Positions 25,047-34,310 of a DNA stretch of 34,877 bases are shown one piece after another (the stretch's first letter is position 1; every line of letters begins with the position of its first letter). The position numbers and the translations under genes are program-made. Source of the stretch: an uncultured Candidatus Melainabacteria bacterium (GTDB lineage Bacteria; Cyanobacteriota; Vampirovibrionia; Gastranaerophilales; Gastranaerophilaceae). The notes under the pieces were generated by a model. That model did no database searches. It worked only from the letters and a program-made list of their open reading frames with translations, and was not told the origin of the DNA. Location of the stretch: assembly GCA_934699705.1 (NCBI GenBank), contig CAKUXD010000019.1, positions 1 to 34,877 of the forward strand. Direction: 5' to 3'.

Positions 25047-25242
25047 TATTTTAAACAAAAGATTAAGTTTTGTGAATTGCCATGTTGATATTTTATGACA
25101 AATCATTAAGAAAAAAGTAAATCAAAATTAGGATTTTATAAAAGATTTCTAATTAAAATGAAGGATATTTTAAGAATTTACTCAAAACAAGGAAGAAGAA
25201 AGTCGAGAAACACAATAAGAATAAATAAAAGCGAGGTGTATT

Positions 25243-25575
25243 ATGAGCGGATTTAATCCACAAATTAGTTTTAACAGTCAGTTTTCATCACCAATTTCAA
25301 GAACTGGTATGGCTTACGGTCGAGTTTCAAATGTAGGAGAAACAGACAATAAAATAAGTTTTAAAGATACAATGTGCAATATGGTTTCAAACATCAATGA
25401 TACAATGAATAAACCAGACGATTTATTAGCAAAAGCAGCTAGTGGTACAGGCGAAGTTGATGTTCACGATGTTATGATTGCAATGTCGCAGGCAGAAGTA
25501 ACTTTAACAGTTGCAACAAATGCTGTTTCAAAAGTCATACAAGCGTATGATAAAATTGTACAAATTCAAGTATAA
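25243..25575 (+). CDS. fliE: flagellar hook-basal body protein FliE
   Basis: A 110-residue protein. The core ISFKDTMCNMVSNINDTM and the C-terminal half, with VDVHDVMIAMSQAEVTLTVA and an ending AYDKIVQIQV, match the FliE pattern (L.DVM...KA......V..K...AY.EI..MQV). FliE joins the MS-ring to the rod and is exported by the flagellar type III system. The first 35 residues are polar and low in complexity, as usual for an export signal. GAGGTG precedes the ATG. It opens the fliEF-(G)-H-flhA run. Confidence 0.92.
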   Translation: MSGFNPQISFNSQFSSPISRTGMAYGRVSNVGETDNKISFKDTMCNMVSNINDTMNKPDDLLAKAASGTGEVDVHDVMIAMSQAEVTLTVATNAVSKVIQAYDKIVQIQV

Positions 25576-25629
25576 AATTGAAGTACAATAAGATTATATA
25601 ATTATAATTAAAGACTGTGCAGGGAGAAT

Positions 25630-27309
25630 ATGGATTTTAAACAAATATTAGAAAATAAGCCTTTATTATACGGAATTATAGGCGTAATAGTAGTTGTTAT
25701 ATCAATCATCATAATGGTTGTGATAATTAATGCTGGCAACGGTGCAACTTCAGCAGAAAAGGCAAAACTTGTAAGCGAAAAGCCAATTCAAGAAGATTTA
25801 ACTTTATTAACAACGGATAATATCGGTAAAGCCATTGAAATCCAGGCTCTACTTGCAAAAATTGGTATTACAGCTTCAAGAACATTAGACGGTACAAAAT
25901 CATCTATTGTGTTAAAAAAAGGTTCTTACAACCAAAGTCAACGTGATGCAGCGCTTTTAGAAATTGTTAAAAGTGGTTTAATGGATCAAAATGTTGGCTT
26001 AGAAATCTTTGATAAAGGTGATTTTACATCAACAAAAGATGATAAAAGAATTCGTTTAGCAAGAGCAATAAATGGTGAATTAGCAAGATTAATCCGCAAA
26101 ATGGACGGAATTGATAATGCGTCTGTATTTATTTCAATTCCTGAGCAAACAATGTTTTCATCAATGCAAAAACCTGTAACTGCAACAGTTCAATTAACGA
26201 CAAAAATGTCTGGTGAAAAATTACCACCTTTAAAAATAAAAGCAATTACTAACTTATTACTAGGTAGTGTTGCAGGCTTAACTGCTGATAATATTTCAAT
26301 TACAGATACAAGCGGAAATGTATATTCAAGTATTATCGGAGCAGAAGATGAAATGCTTCAAAAAGTTGAAGAAAACGACAAATATATGCAACAAAAAGTT
26401 AATGCTCAATTAGACAGATTGATTGGTAAAGGTAATTTCGTTGTAACAGTAAGTACATCTTTGAAACAATCTCCAGTAGAAAAATCAAGCATAATTTATG
26501 ATCCAAAGCAAAAAGCGTCTGTATCAGAGCAAACTTTCGTTGAAGGTTTAGGCGATGAATCAATTGATAATAGCAGAGGTTCTGGTACTGCAAATGCAGT
26601 AAGCGTATATCTTCCAAATGGTTTAGTTACACCAGGTTCAGCAAATCAAGCAAGTGCATCTGCGCAAAATAGAAATTACTCAAGACGCGCTAGAGAAACT
26701 CAATATGGCGTAAGTAAAACTCAAATTAATGAATACATGAAAGCAGGAGTGCTTGAAGAAATCTCAATCGCAGTAACTTTGGAAAAGAACGCTTTACCTT
26801 CTGATACAACAATAGAAGAATTAAAAGAATTAATTGCAAGAGCAGCAAGTCCAAAAGTTAATCCTGAAAATGTAACAATAGCATTATCAGAATCAATTGA
26901 ACCGTATTTGGCAACAGATAAAGGTGAATCTTTACCAAAACCTCAAGAATCTGGAAACCCATGGTGGCTAGTTATAGCAATGGTTGGTATCTGTTTAACT
27001 GGCGGATACGTAGTTGTATCAGGCAAAATCAAGGCAAGCCAATTGGCTCAACAACAAGAAATGCAACAATTAAGAAATATTGCAAGTGAACAAGATGCTC
27101 AATTAAGAGATATGAACGCAAAAGCTGCTGAATTAATCGAACGTCAAACTCAATTACAACAAGGTTTAATTGAACAACAACAAAGAGAGTATGTTCCACA
27201 AATTCCTTCACAAGTGATTGATGAAGCGCTTGCAGCAATTCGCTCAGATGTTGATTCTCTTGATCCAAATGAAACAGGAGAAAAGATTAAAAGCTGGATT
27301 GAGTCTTAA
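25630..27309 (+). CDS. fliF: flagellar MS-ring protein FliF
   Basis: 559 residues. TM1 is at about 13-34 and TM2 at 444-465 (PWWLVIAMVGICLTGGYVVV), with the ring-building domains between, including LARAINGELARLIRKMDGI and an ISIPEQTMFS block typical of FliF. The cytosolic tail has a Gln-rich coiled coil (about 470-520) and ends PNETGEKIKSWIES, which resembles the short FliF C-terminal helix that binds the FliG N-terminal domain. The gene forms the inner-membrane base of the flagellar motor. GGGAG precedes the ATG, 54 bases after fliE. Confidence 0.95.
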   Translation: MDFKQILENKPLLYGIIGVIVVVISIIIMVVIINAGNGATSAEKAKLVSEKPIQEDLTLLTTDNIGKAIEIQALLAKIGITASRTLDGTKSSIVLKKGSYNQSQRDAALLEIVKSGLMDQNVGLEIFDKGDFTSTKDDKRIRLARAINGELARLIRKMDGIDNASVFISIPEQTMFSSMQKPVTATVQLTTKMSGEKLPPLKIKAITNLLLGSVAGLTADNISITDTSGNVYSSIIGAEDEMLQKVEENDKYMQQKVNAQLDRLIGKGNFVVTVSTSLKQSPVEKSSIIYDPKQKASVSEQTFVEGLGDESIDNSRGSGTANAVSVYLPNGLVTPGSANQASASAQNRNYSRRARETQYGVSKTQINEYMKAGVLEEISIAVTLEKNALPSDTTIEELKELIARAASPKVNPENVTIALSESIEPYLATDKGESLPKPQESGNPWWLVIAMVGICLTGGYVVVSGKIKASQLAQQQEMQQLRNIASEQDAQLRDMNAKAAELIERQTQLQQGLIEQQQREYVPQIPSQVIDEALAAIRSDVDSLDPNETGEKIKSWIES

Positions 27310-27434
27310 TTAATTTTATATGGATTAAATAAAGATACCGTAGAAAGTCAGATATTTTTCACGAAAACAAGTTTTCAAAAAAAGTAATTTAACAGGTGCG
27401 GTATGACATAATTAAAGAAACGGAATTCAAAATA

Positions 27435-28445
27435 ATGCCAATAGAAGGATTTGATTATAACCAATTTGCAAACGATTTAGCTGGTCAAGCCGGAGAGCTT
27501 GTGCCTCATGAGTTTGATGATTTTCAACGAGAATATGTTACAAAAACTCTTTTGAATTTTTCAAAATTAGCAGGTGAGGCGATTTCAAACGATGCGGAAG
27601 CTGGGTTTAACGCAGAACAGGCAATTTTGTTGACTCAAATTATTGCAGAATGGTCATTTCACAAATCCGTAGATTTAATTCGTTCTGGTATTCAGCCTGA
27701 ATATTGGGACGGAGTTATGCAAAAAATTGCGTTTACAATATTTGATATTGGTAAACAAACAATTATGCAGGGGCTTCCGCAAGACCAAATTTTGGAATTG
27801 ATTGAACACCACGTAATTAAAGCTTACGAAGGTGCTTTAGACGAACTTCAACAACGTGGGATTATTGACGAAGAGTTAAAGGAACAAGCAGAAAAACAAA
27901 ATAATTTAAACCAACTTGTTGAAGAAGTTGAAGCTCAAAAAGAGTTGGAACGTCAAACGCAAGCTGAACAAGAGGCTATGCAACAACCTCAACAATCAGA
28001 ACAATATTCCCAAATGCCACAACAAGTTGGGGCTGATAATAAAAAAGCGTTCAAATTGGCGTCTTTGGCGTTATTATTAAGAACATTATCGCAAGATAAA
28101 GTAGCATCAATTTTGAATAAATTTAATCCTCAAGATGCTCAATTGGTTATCCAATATATGCAAATGCCTGATTTAAACCAACGAGTAGATGCAAATACGG
28201 CAATTCAATGTTTGAAGGAAATAAAGACAAGCTTGCCAAGCAAAAATTCTACAAGTCCAAACCAACTTATCTTTAGGATTAAAAAAGCTCTAAGCAATTC
28301 TACAAGAGAACGTGTTGAAGTTATGTTAAAGAATGAAAGATTAAATGTTAAACGATTTGTATCAAGCGCTTTGCAAGACGAATTGTATGAACTTCCACCA
28401 AAAATTTCAAATATTATTGCCCAACATATTGAATATAGTGTATAA
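27435..28445 (+). CDS. atypical protein in the fliG position (FliG_N-like domain only)
   Basis: 336 residues from the ATG at 27435, with GGA about 10 bases upstream; a GTG at 27396 is the alternative start. The N-terminal 135 residues are helical and unlike FliG (AILLTQIIAEWSFHKSVDLI ... GLPQDQILELIEHHVIKAYE). Residues 136-198 are a Glu/Gln-rich coiled coil. Residues 203-268 (LASLALLLRTLSQDKVASIL, then NPQDAQLVIQYMQMPDLNQRV) fit the pattern of the FliG N-terminal domain, which binds FliF. The EHPQ motif of the FliG middle domain and the charged torque helix of the C domain are not found. Position between fliF and fliH supports a motor role. Whether it replaces FliG or is an extra MS-ring partner is open. 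Confidence 0.55.
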   Translation: MPIEGFDYNQFANDLAGQAGELVPHEFDDFQREYVTKTLLNFSKLAGEAISNDAEAGFNAEQAILLTQIIAEWSFHKSVDLIRSGIQPEYWDGVMQKIAFTIFDIGKQTIMQGLPQDQILELIEHHVIKAYEGALDELQQRGIIDEELKEQAEKQNNLNQLVEEVEAQKELERQTQAEQEAMQQPQQSEQYSQMPQQVGADNKKAFKLASLALLLRTLSQDKVASILNKFNPQDAQLVIQYMQMPDLNQRVDANTAIQCLKEIKTSLPSKNSTSPNQLIFRIKKALSNSTRERVEVMLKNERLNVKRFVSSALQDELYELPPKISNIIAQHIEYSV

Positions 28446-28456
28446 TATAATCAATC

Positions 28457-29170
28457 ATGATTATAAAAAAGCACAATAAGTCGACAGAAAATAAAAATCC
28501 TGTTCAGCAAAATGTCAATCAATTTCAGCCACAACCTGCGCCAGCAGTGCAAGAAGCAGAAGAAAAAATTGATATTTTCGATTTGGATAACATTGATTTT
28601 TCACAACGTCAGGAACGTCGTAGAGGCGACAGACGTCGTGGATATCGTCGTATAGATGATAGAAATTTAATTTCAAGAGCTCAAGAAGAAGCGGATACAA
28701 TCAAGGAAACTGCGGCAAAAGAAGGTTATAGAGCTGGTATTGAACAAGCTGAGGTTGATATTAATGCATTAAGGGCTAAAATTGCTGATTTTGTTAGTGC
28801 TAAAAAAGAAGTTTTTGAATATATCGCACCAGATATTTTAGAAATTAGTGTTGATATTGCAAGAAAAATCATTAAAAAAGAAGTGGAGCAAGATCCACAA
28901 ATTATTTTAGATTCTATTGTTGAAGTTATGCGAACAATTTCAAAGGAAGAATCTCGAATAACTGTAAAAGTAAATCCGTTGCAGGCAGATTTGGTGAAGA
29001 CTGAACTTCCTGAATATATTTCTTCAATGGGAGTTGATGCAAAAATTACTGTTATAGCAGATGATACAATTGAAGAAGGCGGATGTATTTTAAACACGAA
29101 TAATGGGATAGTTGATGCATCTTTAGATACGCAACTTGATATTATACGAGAAGCATTGAAAGGCATGTAA
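28457..29170 (+). CDS. fliH: flagellar export protein FliH
   Basis: 237 residues. The C-terminal two-thirds match the FliH/YscL stator-like family: a long helix (about 70-125), then ILEISVDIARKIIKKEV, an ITVKVNP segment, and GGCILNTNNGIVDASLDTQL before the end. FliH binds and restrains the export ATPase FliI. The N-terminus is Pro/Gln-rich, followed by a cluster of ten Arg in nineteen residues (51-69), which is unusual for FliH. fliI does not follow; instead flhA starts with a one-base overlap (TAATG). It begins 11 bases after the preceding gene. Confidence 0.9.
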   Translation: MIIKKHNKSTENKNPVQQNVNQFQPQPAPAVQEAEEKIDIFDLDNIDFSQRQERRRGDRRRGYRRIDDRNLISRAQEEADTIKETAAKEGYRAGIEQAEVDINALRAKIADFVSAKKEVFEYIAPDILEISVDIARKIIKKEVEQDPQIILDSIVEVMRTISKEESRITVKVNPLQADLVKTELPEYISSMGVDAKITVIADDTIEEGGCILNTNNGIVDASLDTQLDIIREALKGM

Positions 29171-31263
29171 TGGCAGCACCACAAGGCGGAGGTCAACCGA
29201 TAAGTGAATTTGCGTTAGCTGGATTTGTATTAGTCTTAATACTTATCCTGTTAATGGAAATGCCTAATTGGGTTATCAACTTTTCAATCAGTATGAATAT
29301 TACGCTTGGTGTAATTTTAATGATGATAGCCCTGTACGTGCAGAAACCATTGGAATTGGCAGCATTTCCGTCAATTATTCTTTTGGGTACGATGTTCCGT
29401 TTGATTTTGTCAATTGCATCTACTCGTTTGATTTTAGCAAAAGGTGATGCTGGAGAAGTTGTTTCTGCGTTCGGGCATTTCGTAACTGGTGGTAACATGG
29501 TTGTAGGGGTTGTAATTTTCTTAATTATTACAATCGTACAGTTTATGGTAATCACAAAGGGTGCTGAACGTATCGCCGAAGTATCTGCCAGATTTGCGTT
29601 AGACGCAATGCCAGGTAAACAAATGACAATTGACGCTGACTTTAACGCGGGTTTGATTTCTCCAGAAGAAGCGGTTAAAAAGCGTGAAGATTTACAACGT
29701 GAATCAAGTTTATTCGGTTCTATGGACGGTTCTATGAAGTTCGTAAAAGGGGATACAATTGCGGGCTTGATTATTACAATCATCAATATTGTTGGTGGTT
29801 TGTGCGTAGGTTGTCTGATGAACCAAATGCAAATTGCAGACGCAATTTCAAAATATACCATTTTAACTATTGGTGATGGTTTATCATCACAGTTGCCGTC
29901 ATTATTGATGTCAATTGCGGCTGGTATTTTTATGACGCGTGCTTCAGGTGCAAATTCTTTGGGTTCTGATTTAGTTGTTCAAATTACAAGCAAGCCAAAT
30001 CCATTATTTATGGCTGCTGGTTTCTTAATTTTGATTGCTTTATCAAGTCCAATATCAGGTTTACCATGGTGGCCATTTGTTTTATTTGCAACTGGTTTGA
30101 TTTTTGCAGGTTTATCAGTTCTTGTTAATGCTGATGTACAATCGCAATTAGGTCAATTAGAAAGCGTTCGTCAAAACATGCAAGACCTTGTTAACCCTAA
30201 CAGAATGTACGAAAGATTGGGTGTTGACGTATTAAGTTTGCAAGTGGGTGCAGGTTTACTTGTAATCGCGGACCCTGACCAGGAAGGTCAATTATTGGCT
30301 AAAATTGCGGCTTTAAGACAACGTGTAACTGATGAATTAGGTTATATCTTACCAAATATCAGAATTATGGACTCGTCAGCTTTAGAGGCTAACGAATATT
30401 TGATTGCAATACGTGGAAATACTGTTGCAACAGGTTTTGTATATCCCGGAAAATACATGGTAATTGCAGATCAATGGGATTCTGTAAAGCCAGAAGTTCC
30501 AGAAGACGCTATTGTTGGTGTTGACCCTACTTATCAAACGCAAGCATATTGGGTTTCTGAAGAAGATGCAAAATCAACAAAGGCGATTACTGCAGTTGAT
30601 GCAACAGACGTAGTAATCACTCACTTACAAGAAATTACAAGAAAACACGTTGACGATATTATGACAAAAACTGACGTGTTAAAATTAATGGAATTAGTTC
30701 GTTCTCAAGACCCTACACTTGTTAATGACTTAGTTCCAACTATTATTTCAACAAGTGATTTGAGAAAAATCTTTGTAAACTTAATCAGAGAAAAAGTTTC
30801 AATTAAAGATATTATCTTCATTTTCGAACGTCTTTGCGATTATGCCAGATTTTCTAAAGAACCAGATATTCTATCAGAACGTCTGCGTGCGGCTTTAGGT
30901 CGTCAAATTTGTTTAACCAATGTTCAAGAGGATAAAGTTCTTTATGCCTTAACGCTTTCTCCTGAATGGGAAAAAGTTCTTGATGATAGTTGTCAAAGAA
31001 CAGAACTTGGTACGATGTTCTTGTTAAATCCAATGCAGGTACAAGAACTTATTGAAACAACCGCTGCGACATTGATGAACGCACATCAAAACTTAGGAAA
31101 ACAACCTGTAATTCTTTGTTCGCCAAGAATTAGATTACCTCTATTCCAGTTGCTTGAAAGACATATTCCGACTATCGTTGTAATTTCTTATTCTGAATTG
31201 ATTACAGATATTAAGGTTGAAGCAGTTGACACGATTGGCGAAAGTTATATGCCTCAAGAGTAG
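29170..31263 (+). CDS. flhA: flagellar type III export gate protein FlhA
   Basis: A 697-residue protein with about eight transmembrane helices in the first 330 residues. The FHIPEP-family signature is intact (RIAEVSARFALDAMPGKQMT, 134-153, followed by IDADFNAG). The C-terminal cytosolic domain (about 350-697), which forms the nine-subunit docking ring for chaperone-substrate complexes, is complete, with VGVDPTYQTQAYWVS and PTIVVISYSEL. It drives export with the proton motive force. It starts within the stop codon of fliH. flhB, fliR and fliQ are not beside it. Confidence 0.97.
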   Translation: MAAPQGGGQPISEFALAGFVLVLILILLMEMPNWVINFSISMNITLGVILMMIALYVQKPLELAAFPSIILLGTMFRLILSIASTRLILAKGDAGEVVSAFGHFVTGGNMVVGVVIFLIITIVQFMVITKGAERIAEVSARFALDAMPGKQMTIDADFNAGLISPEEAVKKREDLQRESSLFGSMDGSMKFVKGDTIAGLIITIINIVGGLCVGCLMNQMQIADAISKYTILTIGDGLSSQLPSLLMSIAAGIFMTRASGANSLGSDLVVQITSKPNPLFMAAGFLILIALSSPISGLPWWPFVLFATGLIFAGLSVLVNADVQSQLGQLESVRQNMQDLVNPNRMYERLGVDVLSLQVGAGLLVIADPDQEGQLLAKIAALRQRVTDELGYILPNIRIMDSSALEANEYLIAIRGNTVATGFVYPGKYMVIADQWDSVKPEVPEDAIVGVDPTYQTQAYWVSEEDAKSTKAITAVDATDVVITHLQEITRKHVDDIMTKTDVLKLMELVRSQDPTLVNDLVPTIISTSDLRKIFVNLIREKVSIKDIIFIFERLCDYARFSKEPDILSERLRAALGRQICLTNVQEDKVLYALTLSPEWEKVLDDSCQRTELGTMFLLNPMQVQELIETTAATLMNAHQNLGKQPVILCSPRIRLPLFQLLERHIPTIVVISYSELITDIKVEAVDTIGESYMPQE

Positions 31264-31273
31264 GTAAGAACTT

Positions 31274-31483
31274 ATGATTAAAAAGTTTTTGTTATTTTTA
31301 ATAAAAGTTTATCAAAGTATTTCAAAATTTACACCGCCTGTGTGCAGATTTACTCCAACTTGTTCTGAATATATGCGCCAGGCAATTGAAAAATATGGCG
31401 TTTTAAAAGGGTTGTGGCTAGGAATTAAAAGAATTTGTAAATGCCACCCTTTTCACCCAGGAGGGTATGACCCGTTACCTTAA
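31274..31483 (+). CDS. yidD: membrane protein insertion efficiency factor YidD
   Basis: A 69-residue protein with the family hallmarks CRFTPTCSEYMRQAIEKYG (24-42) and a CHPFHPGGYDPLP ending (57-69). It has an amphipathic N-terminus (KKFLLFLIKVYQSIS) and sits on the inner face of the membrane, aiding YidC-type insertion. It usually follows rnpA and precedes yidC; here it lies 10 bases after flhA, so it has moved into, or next to, the flagellar transcript. AGGTAAG precedes the ATG. Confidence 0.95.
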   Translation: MIKKFLLFLIKVYQSISKFTPPVCRFTPTCSEYMRQAIEKYGVLKGLWLGIKRICKCHPFHPGGYDPLP

Positions 31484-31492
31484 AAAGTATGT

Positions 31493-31498
31493 TATAAT
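31493..31498 (+). promoter_or_regulatory. -10 box directly upstream of the GT-C-like gene
   Basis: TATAAT is followed by 7 bases and then the ATG at 31506, with no Shine-Dalgarno between them. Transcription would start at or next to the start codon, as seen for mgtE. A clear -35 is lacking. Confidence 0.4.
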
Positions 31499-31505
31499 AA
31501 ATTTT

Positions 31506-33083
31506 ATGAATAAAATAAAAATTGATATTAATAAATTAAAAACAATTGGATTTTATCTACTATTATTTGTGTTAAGCCTTGCAATGACAACAAAATCAAA
31601 CGGTTATGACTTTGATTTGTGGGCAAGATTAATTGCAGGTATGGCAGTTGTTCAAACAGGACAAATTTTAAAATATGACTTTTTGTCATATACACCAACT
31701 CACGCTTGGTATGACCACGAATGGGGGTCAAGTGTTGTATTTTACTTGTTTAAAAATTTAGGTGGTACTTATGGGCTTTTGTTTTTGCAAGCTTTGCTAA
31801 TATTTTTAACTATGTTTTTTTTAGTAAAAACTGTAAAAGTAAAATTCGCTGAAAAATGTAACTGTGAAAATATATTAATATTTTTTATTATTTTAAATGC
31901 TTTTTTAGTAACGTATTCTTCTTTAATTCGTTGCCACTCGTTTACGTTCTTGTTTTTTGCTTTTGAGTTATATTTACTAGAATTAGTTAGAAAAAATCAA
32001 AATTATAAATTGTTATTTATTCTTCCTCTTTTATTTTTAATATGGGGGAATATGCATGGTGGTGTCGTTTCGGGCTTAGGGTTGCTTGTGATGTACACTA
32101 TTGGCGAAGCTTTAAACAAAAAGAATTTTAAATACTATTTAATTGCGTCATTAATTTGTCCTTTGATGCTATTTATAAATCCTTATGGAGTAGAGTTTGT
32201 AAAATTTCTTCTAAGTGCAACAACTATGCACCGCCCAGATGTTTTAGAATGGTATCCAATTTTCAATAAAATGACGATTTTTAAATTTATGACATTTAAA
32301 ATTTTTGCCATATTTGTTTTGATGATGGAGTTGATTAAAGTTATAAAAAATAAAATTAATTATAAATCCTTTGATAAAACAAAGTTTATGGTTTTGCTTA
32401 TAACGTTGTATTTAGCGGTTATTCACATTAAAATGATGCCATTTTTTGTACTTTCAGCAACTATATTTTGCTATAAAGATGTAATAGATTTATTTAAAAA
32501 TATTAAATTTCCAAAATACGGAATGGTTTTTCTGAACATATTCTTATTGATTTTTTCAGTAGCATTAATGTCAATAAAAACGTGGAAGCCTATGGTGAAA
32601 TGTAAATTATATCCAATTTTAGAGGTGGAATTTATTAAAGAAAATCAGCTAAAAGGTAATATTCTGGTGAATTTTGGACTTGGAAGTTATGTGGCATACA
32701 AATTATACCCGCAAAATAAAATATATATGGACGGTCGTTATGAGGAGGTTTATGACGATTACTTGTTGGAAGATATGAGTAAAACTTTTACACTAAGCAA
32801 AGGTTGGTATAATTTGTTTGAAAAAAACTCTCCAGACATAATTATTATTGAAAAATTTTACCCATTGTATAAAGGTTTAAAGCAGAAAAAATCTGGCTGG
32901 AAACTTGCGTTTGAAGGATTAAAATTTGGCGTATTTGTTAAAACAGAAAAATTCCCAACTGATTTAAAAATGCCAACCCTAGATTTTAACTACTATAAAC
33001 AATCTTTATTTGATACTAATATAACTTTCAAGGGCGAAAACAGAATTAAAATTGAAAAAATTAACAAAAGGAACGATAAATGA
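31506..33083 (+). CDS. GT-C-like multi-pass membrane protein, putative glycosyltransferase
   Basis: 525 residues. I start at the ATG at 31506, because the longer frame from 31467 would overlap yidD. About ten hydrophobic helices fill residues 10-380. The first loop has DFDLWARLIAGMAVVQTGQI followed by YDFLSYTPTHAWYDHEW (about 57-73), which matches a pattern I know from bacterial GT-C-type proteins (D..WHL..G....G.....DPFSYT....W..HEW). The soluble tail contains GNILVNFGLGSYVAYKLYP and IYMDGRYEEVY, also typical of that group. Such enzymes use lipid-linked sugars on the outer face of the inner membrane, but substrate and activity are unproven. The stop overlaps the patatin start (ATGA). Confidence 0.65.
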   Translation: MNKIKIDINKLKTIGFYLLLFVLSLAMTTKSNGYDFDLWARLIAGMAVVQTGQILKYDFLSYTPTHAWYDHEWGSSVVFYLFKNLGGTYGLLFLQALLIFLTMFFLVKTVKVKFAEKCNCENILIFFIILNAFLVTYSSLIRCHSFTFLFFAFELYLLELVRKNQNYKLLFILPLLFLIWGNMHGGVVSGLGLLVMYTIGEALNKKNFKYYLIASLICPLMLFINPYGVEFVKFLLSATTMHRPDVLEWYPIFNKMTIFKFMTFKIFAIFVLMMELIKVIKNKINYKSFDKTKFMVLLITLYLAVIHIKMMPFFVLSATIFCYKDVIDLFKNIKFPKYGMVFLNIFLLIFSVALMSIKTWKPMVKCKLYPILEVEFIKENQLKGNILVNFGLGSYVAYKLYPQNKIYMDGRYEEVYDDYLLEDMSKTFTLSKGWYNLFEKNSPDIIIIEKFYPLYKGLKQKKSGWKLAFEGLKFGVFVKTEKFPTDLKMPTLDFNYYKQSLFDTNITFKGENRIKIEKINKRNDK

Positions 33084-34279
33084 TTGAAAACGAACTAGAT
33101 TATACCTGCATATTTGGCGGTGGCGCAATTAGAGGTATTTCTTATATAGGAGCAATAAAAGCTCTTGAAGAACTTAATATAAACTCAAAAACAATTGCAG
33201 GTTCTTCTGTTGGTGCAATTTTTGCTGTTTTGTATGCAATCGGTTACACTTCTGAAGAAATAAAAAATATGTTTTTAAAAATAAATTTTGATTTGTTTCG
33301 AGATATTCATTTTGGTTTTGGAAAATCTTTTGCAATATCAAAAGGTGAAGTTTTTCTTGAATGGGTTCGCGACATGATAGAAAAGAAGTTTTATGGTGAA
33401 AATTATAAAAAAGGTGAAAATCCAACCGTAAAATTTAAAGATTTAGACAAAAATTTAATCATAATTACAACAGACTTAACAAATTTTACTTGTAAAGAGT
33501 TTTCAAAATTTGAAACACCTGATTTTGAAGTTGCAACGGCGGTTAGAATTTCTTCAACCATGCCAGGGCTTATGACCCCTGTAATATACGAAGGAGTAGA
33601 GTTAGTTGATGGCGATTTACAAAAAAGTCAACCTCTTTGGAAGCTTTCAAAACATTTACAAACTCCAAAAGAACGTATTTTAGAATTTAGATTAGAAGGC
33701 GATTATGCTCAAAATTGTAAAACCGCAATAGATTACTTAAATACAGTTTACAGTTGCGTAACCTCAATTGCAACGCGCGGAATAGTTGAAACTTATGGAA
33801 ATAACGATAAATATGACTACATCACAATTAACACAGGTGAAGTAATTATTGTTGATTTCAGTATTCCAATAGAAAAGCGTCAAGAGCTTATGGATATAGG
33901 CTATAAACAGACTATGAAACATTTTAAAGAGGTTCTGCCAAAGAAAAAAGAAAAACTTATTGCGGTTTATTCCGATTTAAAACAAATAGCACAAGATATT
34001 TCAAATGATTTGAACAGAAAAAATGTTAATGACGCAAAAATTTCTTTGGGTAAGTTGTACATTAATTTATGCGATACAAAAAGTTTGATTGATGAAACGA
34101 TTTATGAAGGTATAAGATCGGCAACTTTTAGATTTAATACAGAATTAAAACCTTCTTTAATTTTACGAAAATATCCAAAAGAAAACATAAAATCTGTACA
34201 AAAAGATTTTAAACAAATTTATCAAAATATAAAAGATAAACTAGAAGAATTGCAAAATTATAATAAAAATATTAAATAA
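33080..34279 (+). CDS. patatin-like phospholipase
   Basis: 399 residues. The patatin domain (about 8-215) has the oxyanion loop GGGAIRG (13-19), the nucleophile elbow GSSVG (41-45, S43) and the second dyad residue in VDGD (176-179, D177), so the Ser-Asp catalytic dyad is intact. These enzymes remove acyl chains from phospholipids or other lipids. The C-terminal 150 residues are helical (KKEKLIAVYSDLKQIAQDI ...) and unassigned. There is no signal peptide, so it acts in the cytosol unless secreted by another system. It overlaps the preceding membrane gene by 4 bases and has its own AAAAGGA, so the two are one transcription unit. Confidence 0.9.
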   Translation: MIENELDYTCIFGGGAIRGISYIGAIKALEELNINSKTIAGSSVGAIFAVLYAIGYTSEEIKNMFLKINFDLFRDIHFGFGKSFAISKGEVFLEWVRDMIEKKFYGENYKKGENPTVKFKDLDKNLIIITTDLTNFTCKEFSKFETPDFEVATAVRISSTMPGLMTPVIYEGVELVDGDLQKSQPLWKLSKHLQTPKERILEFRLEGDYAQNCKTAIDYLNTVYSCVTSIATRGIVETYGNNDKYDYITINTGEVIIVDFSIPIEKRQELMDIGYKQTMKHFKEVLPKKKEKLIAVYSDLKQIAQDISNDLNRKNVNDAKISLGKLYINLCDTKSLIDETIYEGIRSATFRFNTELKPSLILRKYPKENIKSVQKDFKQIYQNIKDKLEELQNYNKNIK

Positions 34280-34288
34280 CTTACTGTT

Positions 34289-34310
34289 TGTTTTTGTAAA
34301 AATAAAAACA
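34289..34310 (+). terminator. weak AT-only hairpin after the patatin gene
   Basis: TGTTTTT (34289-34295) and AAAAACA (34304-34310) pair across an 8-base loop, 10 bases past the patatin stop. There is no T-run after it and the stem is almost all A-T, so the call is tentative. The rest of the 242-base gap is AT-rich with a repeated TTTACAAAA and no gene. Confidence 0.3.

Noticed and set aside
27363..27376. Short hairpin GAAAAC-AA-GTTTTC between fliF and the next gene, as a terminator
   Set aside because: The stem is only 5-6 A/T-rich pairs and is followed by A residues on the plus strand, so it should not stop transcription.
29193..29861. 222-codon minus-strand open frame inside flhA
   Set aside because: It is the antisense shadow of flhA transmembrane coding sequence; composition is low in complexity (Ile, Thr, Pro, Lys rich) and there is no ribosome binding site or family match.
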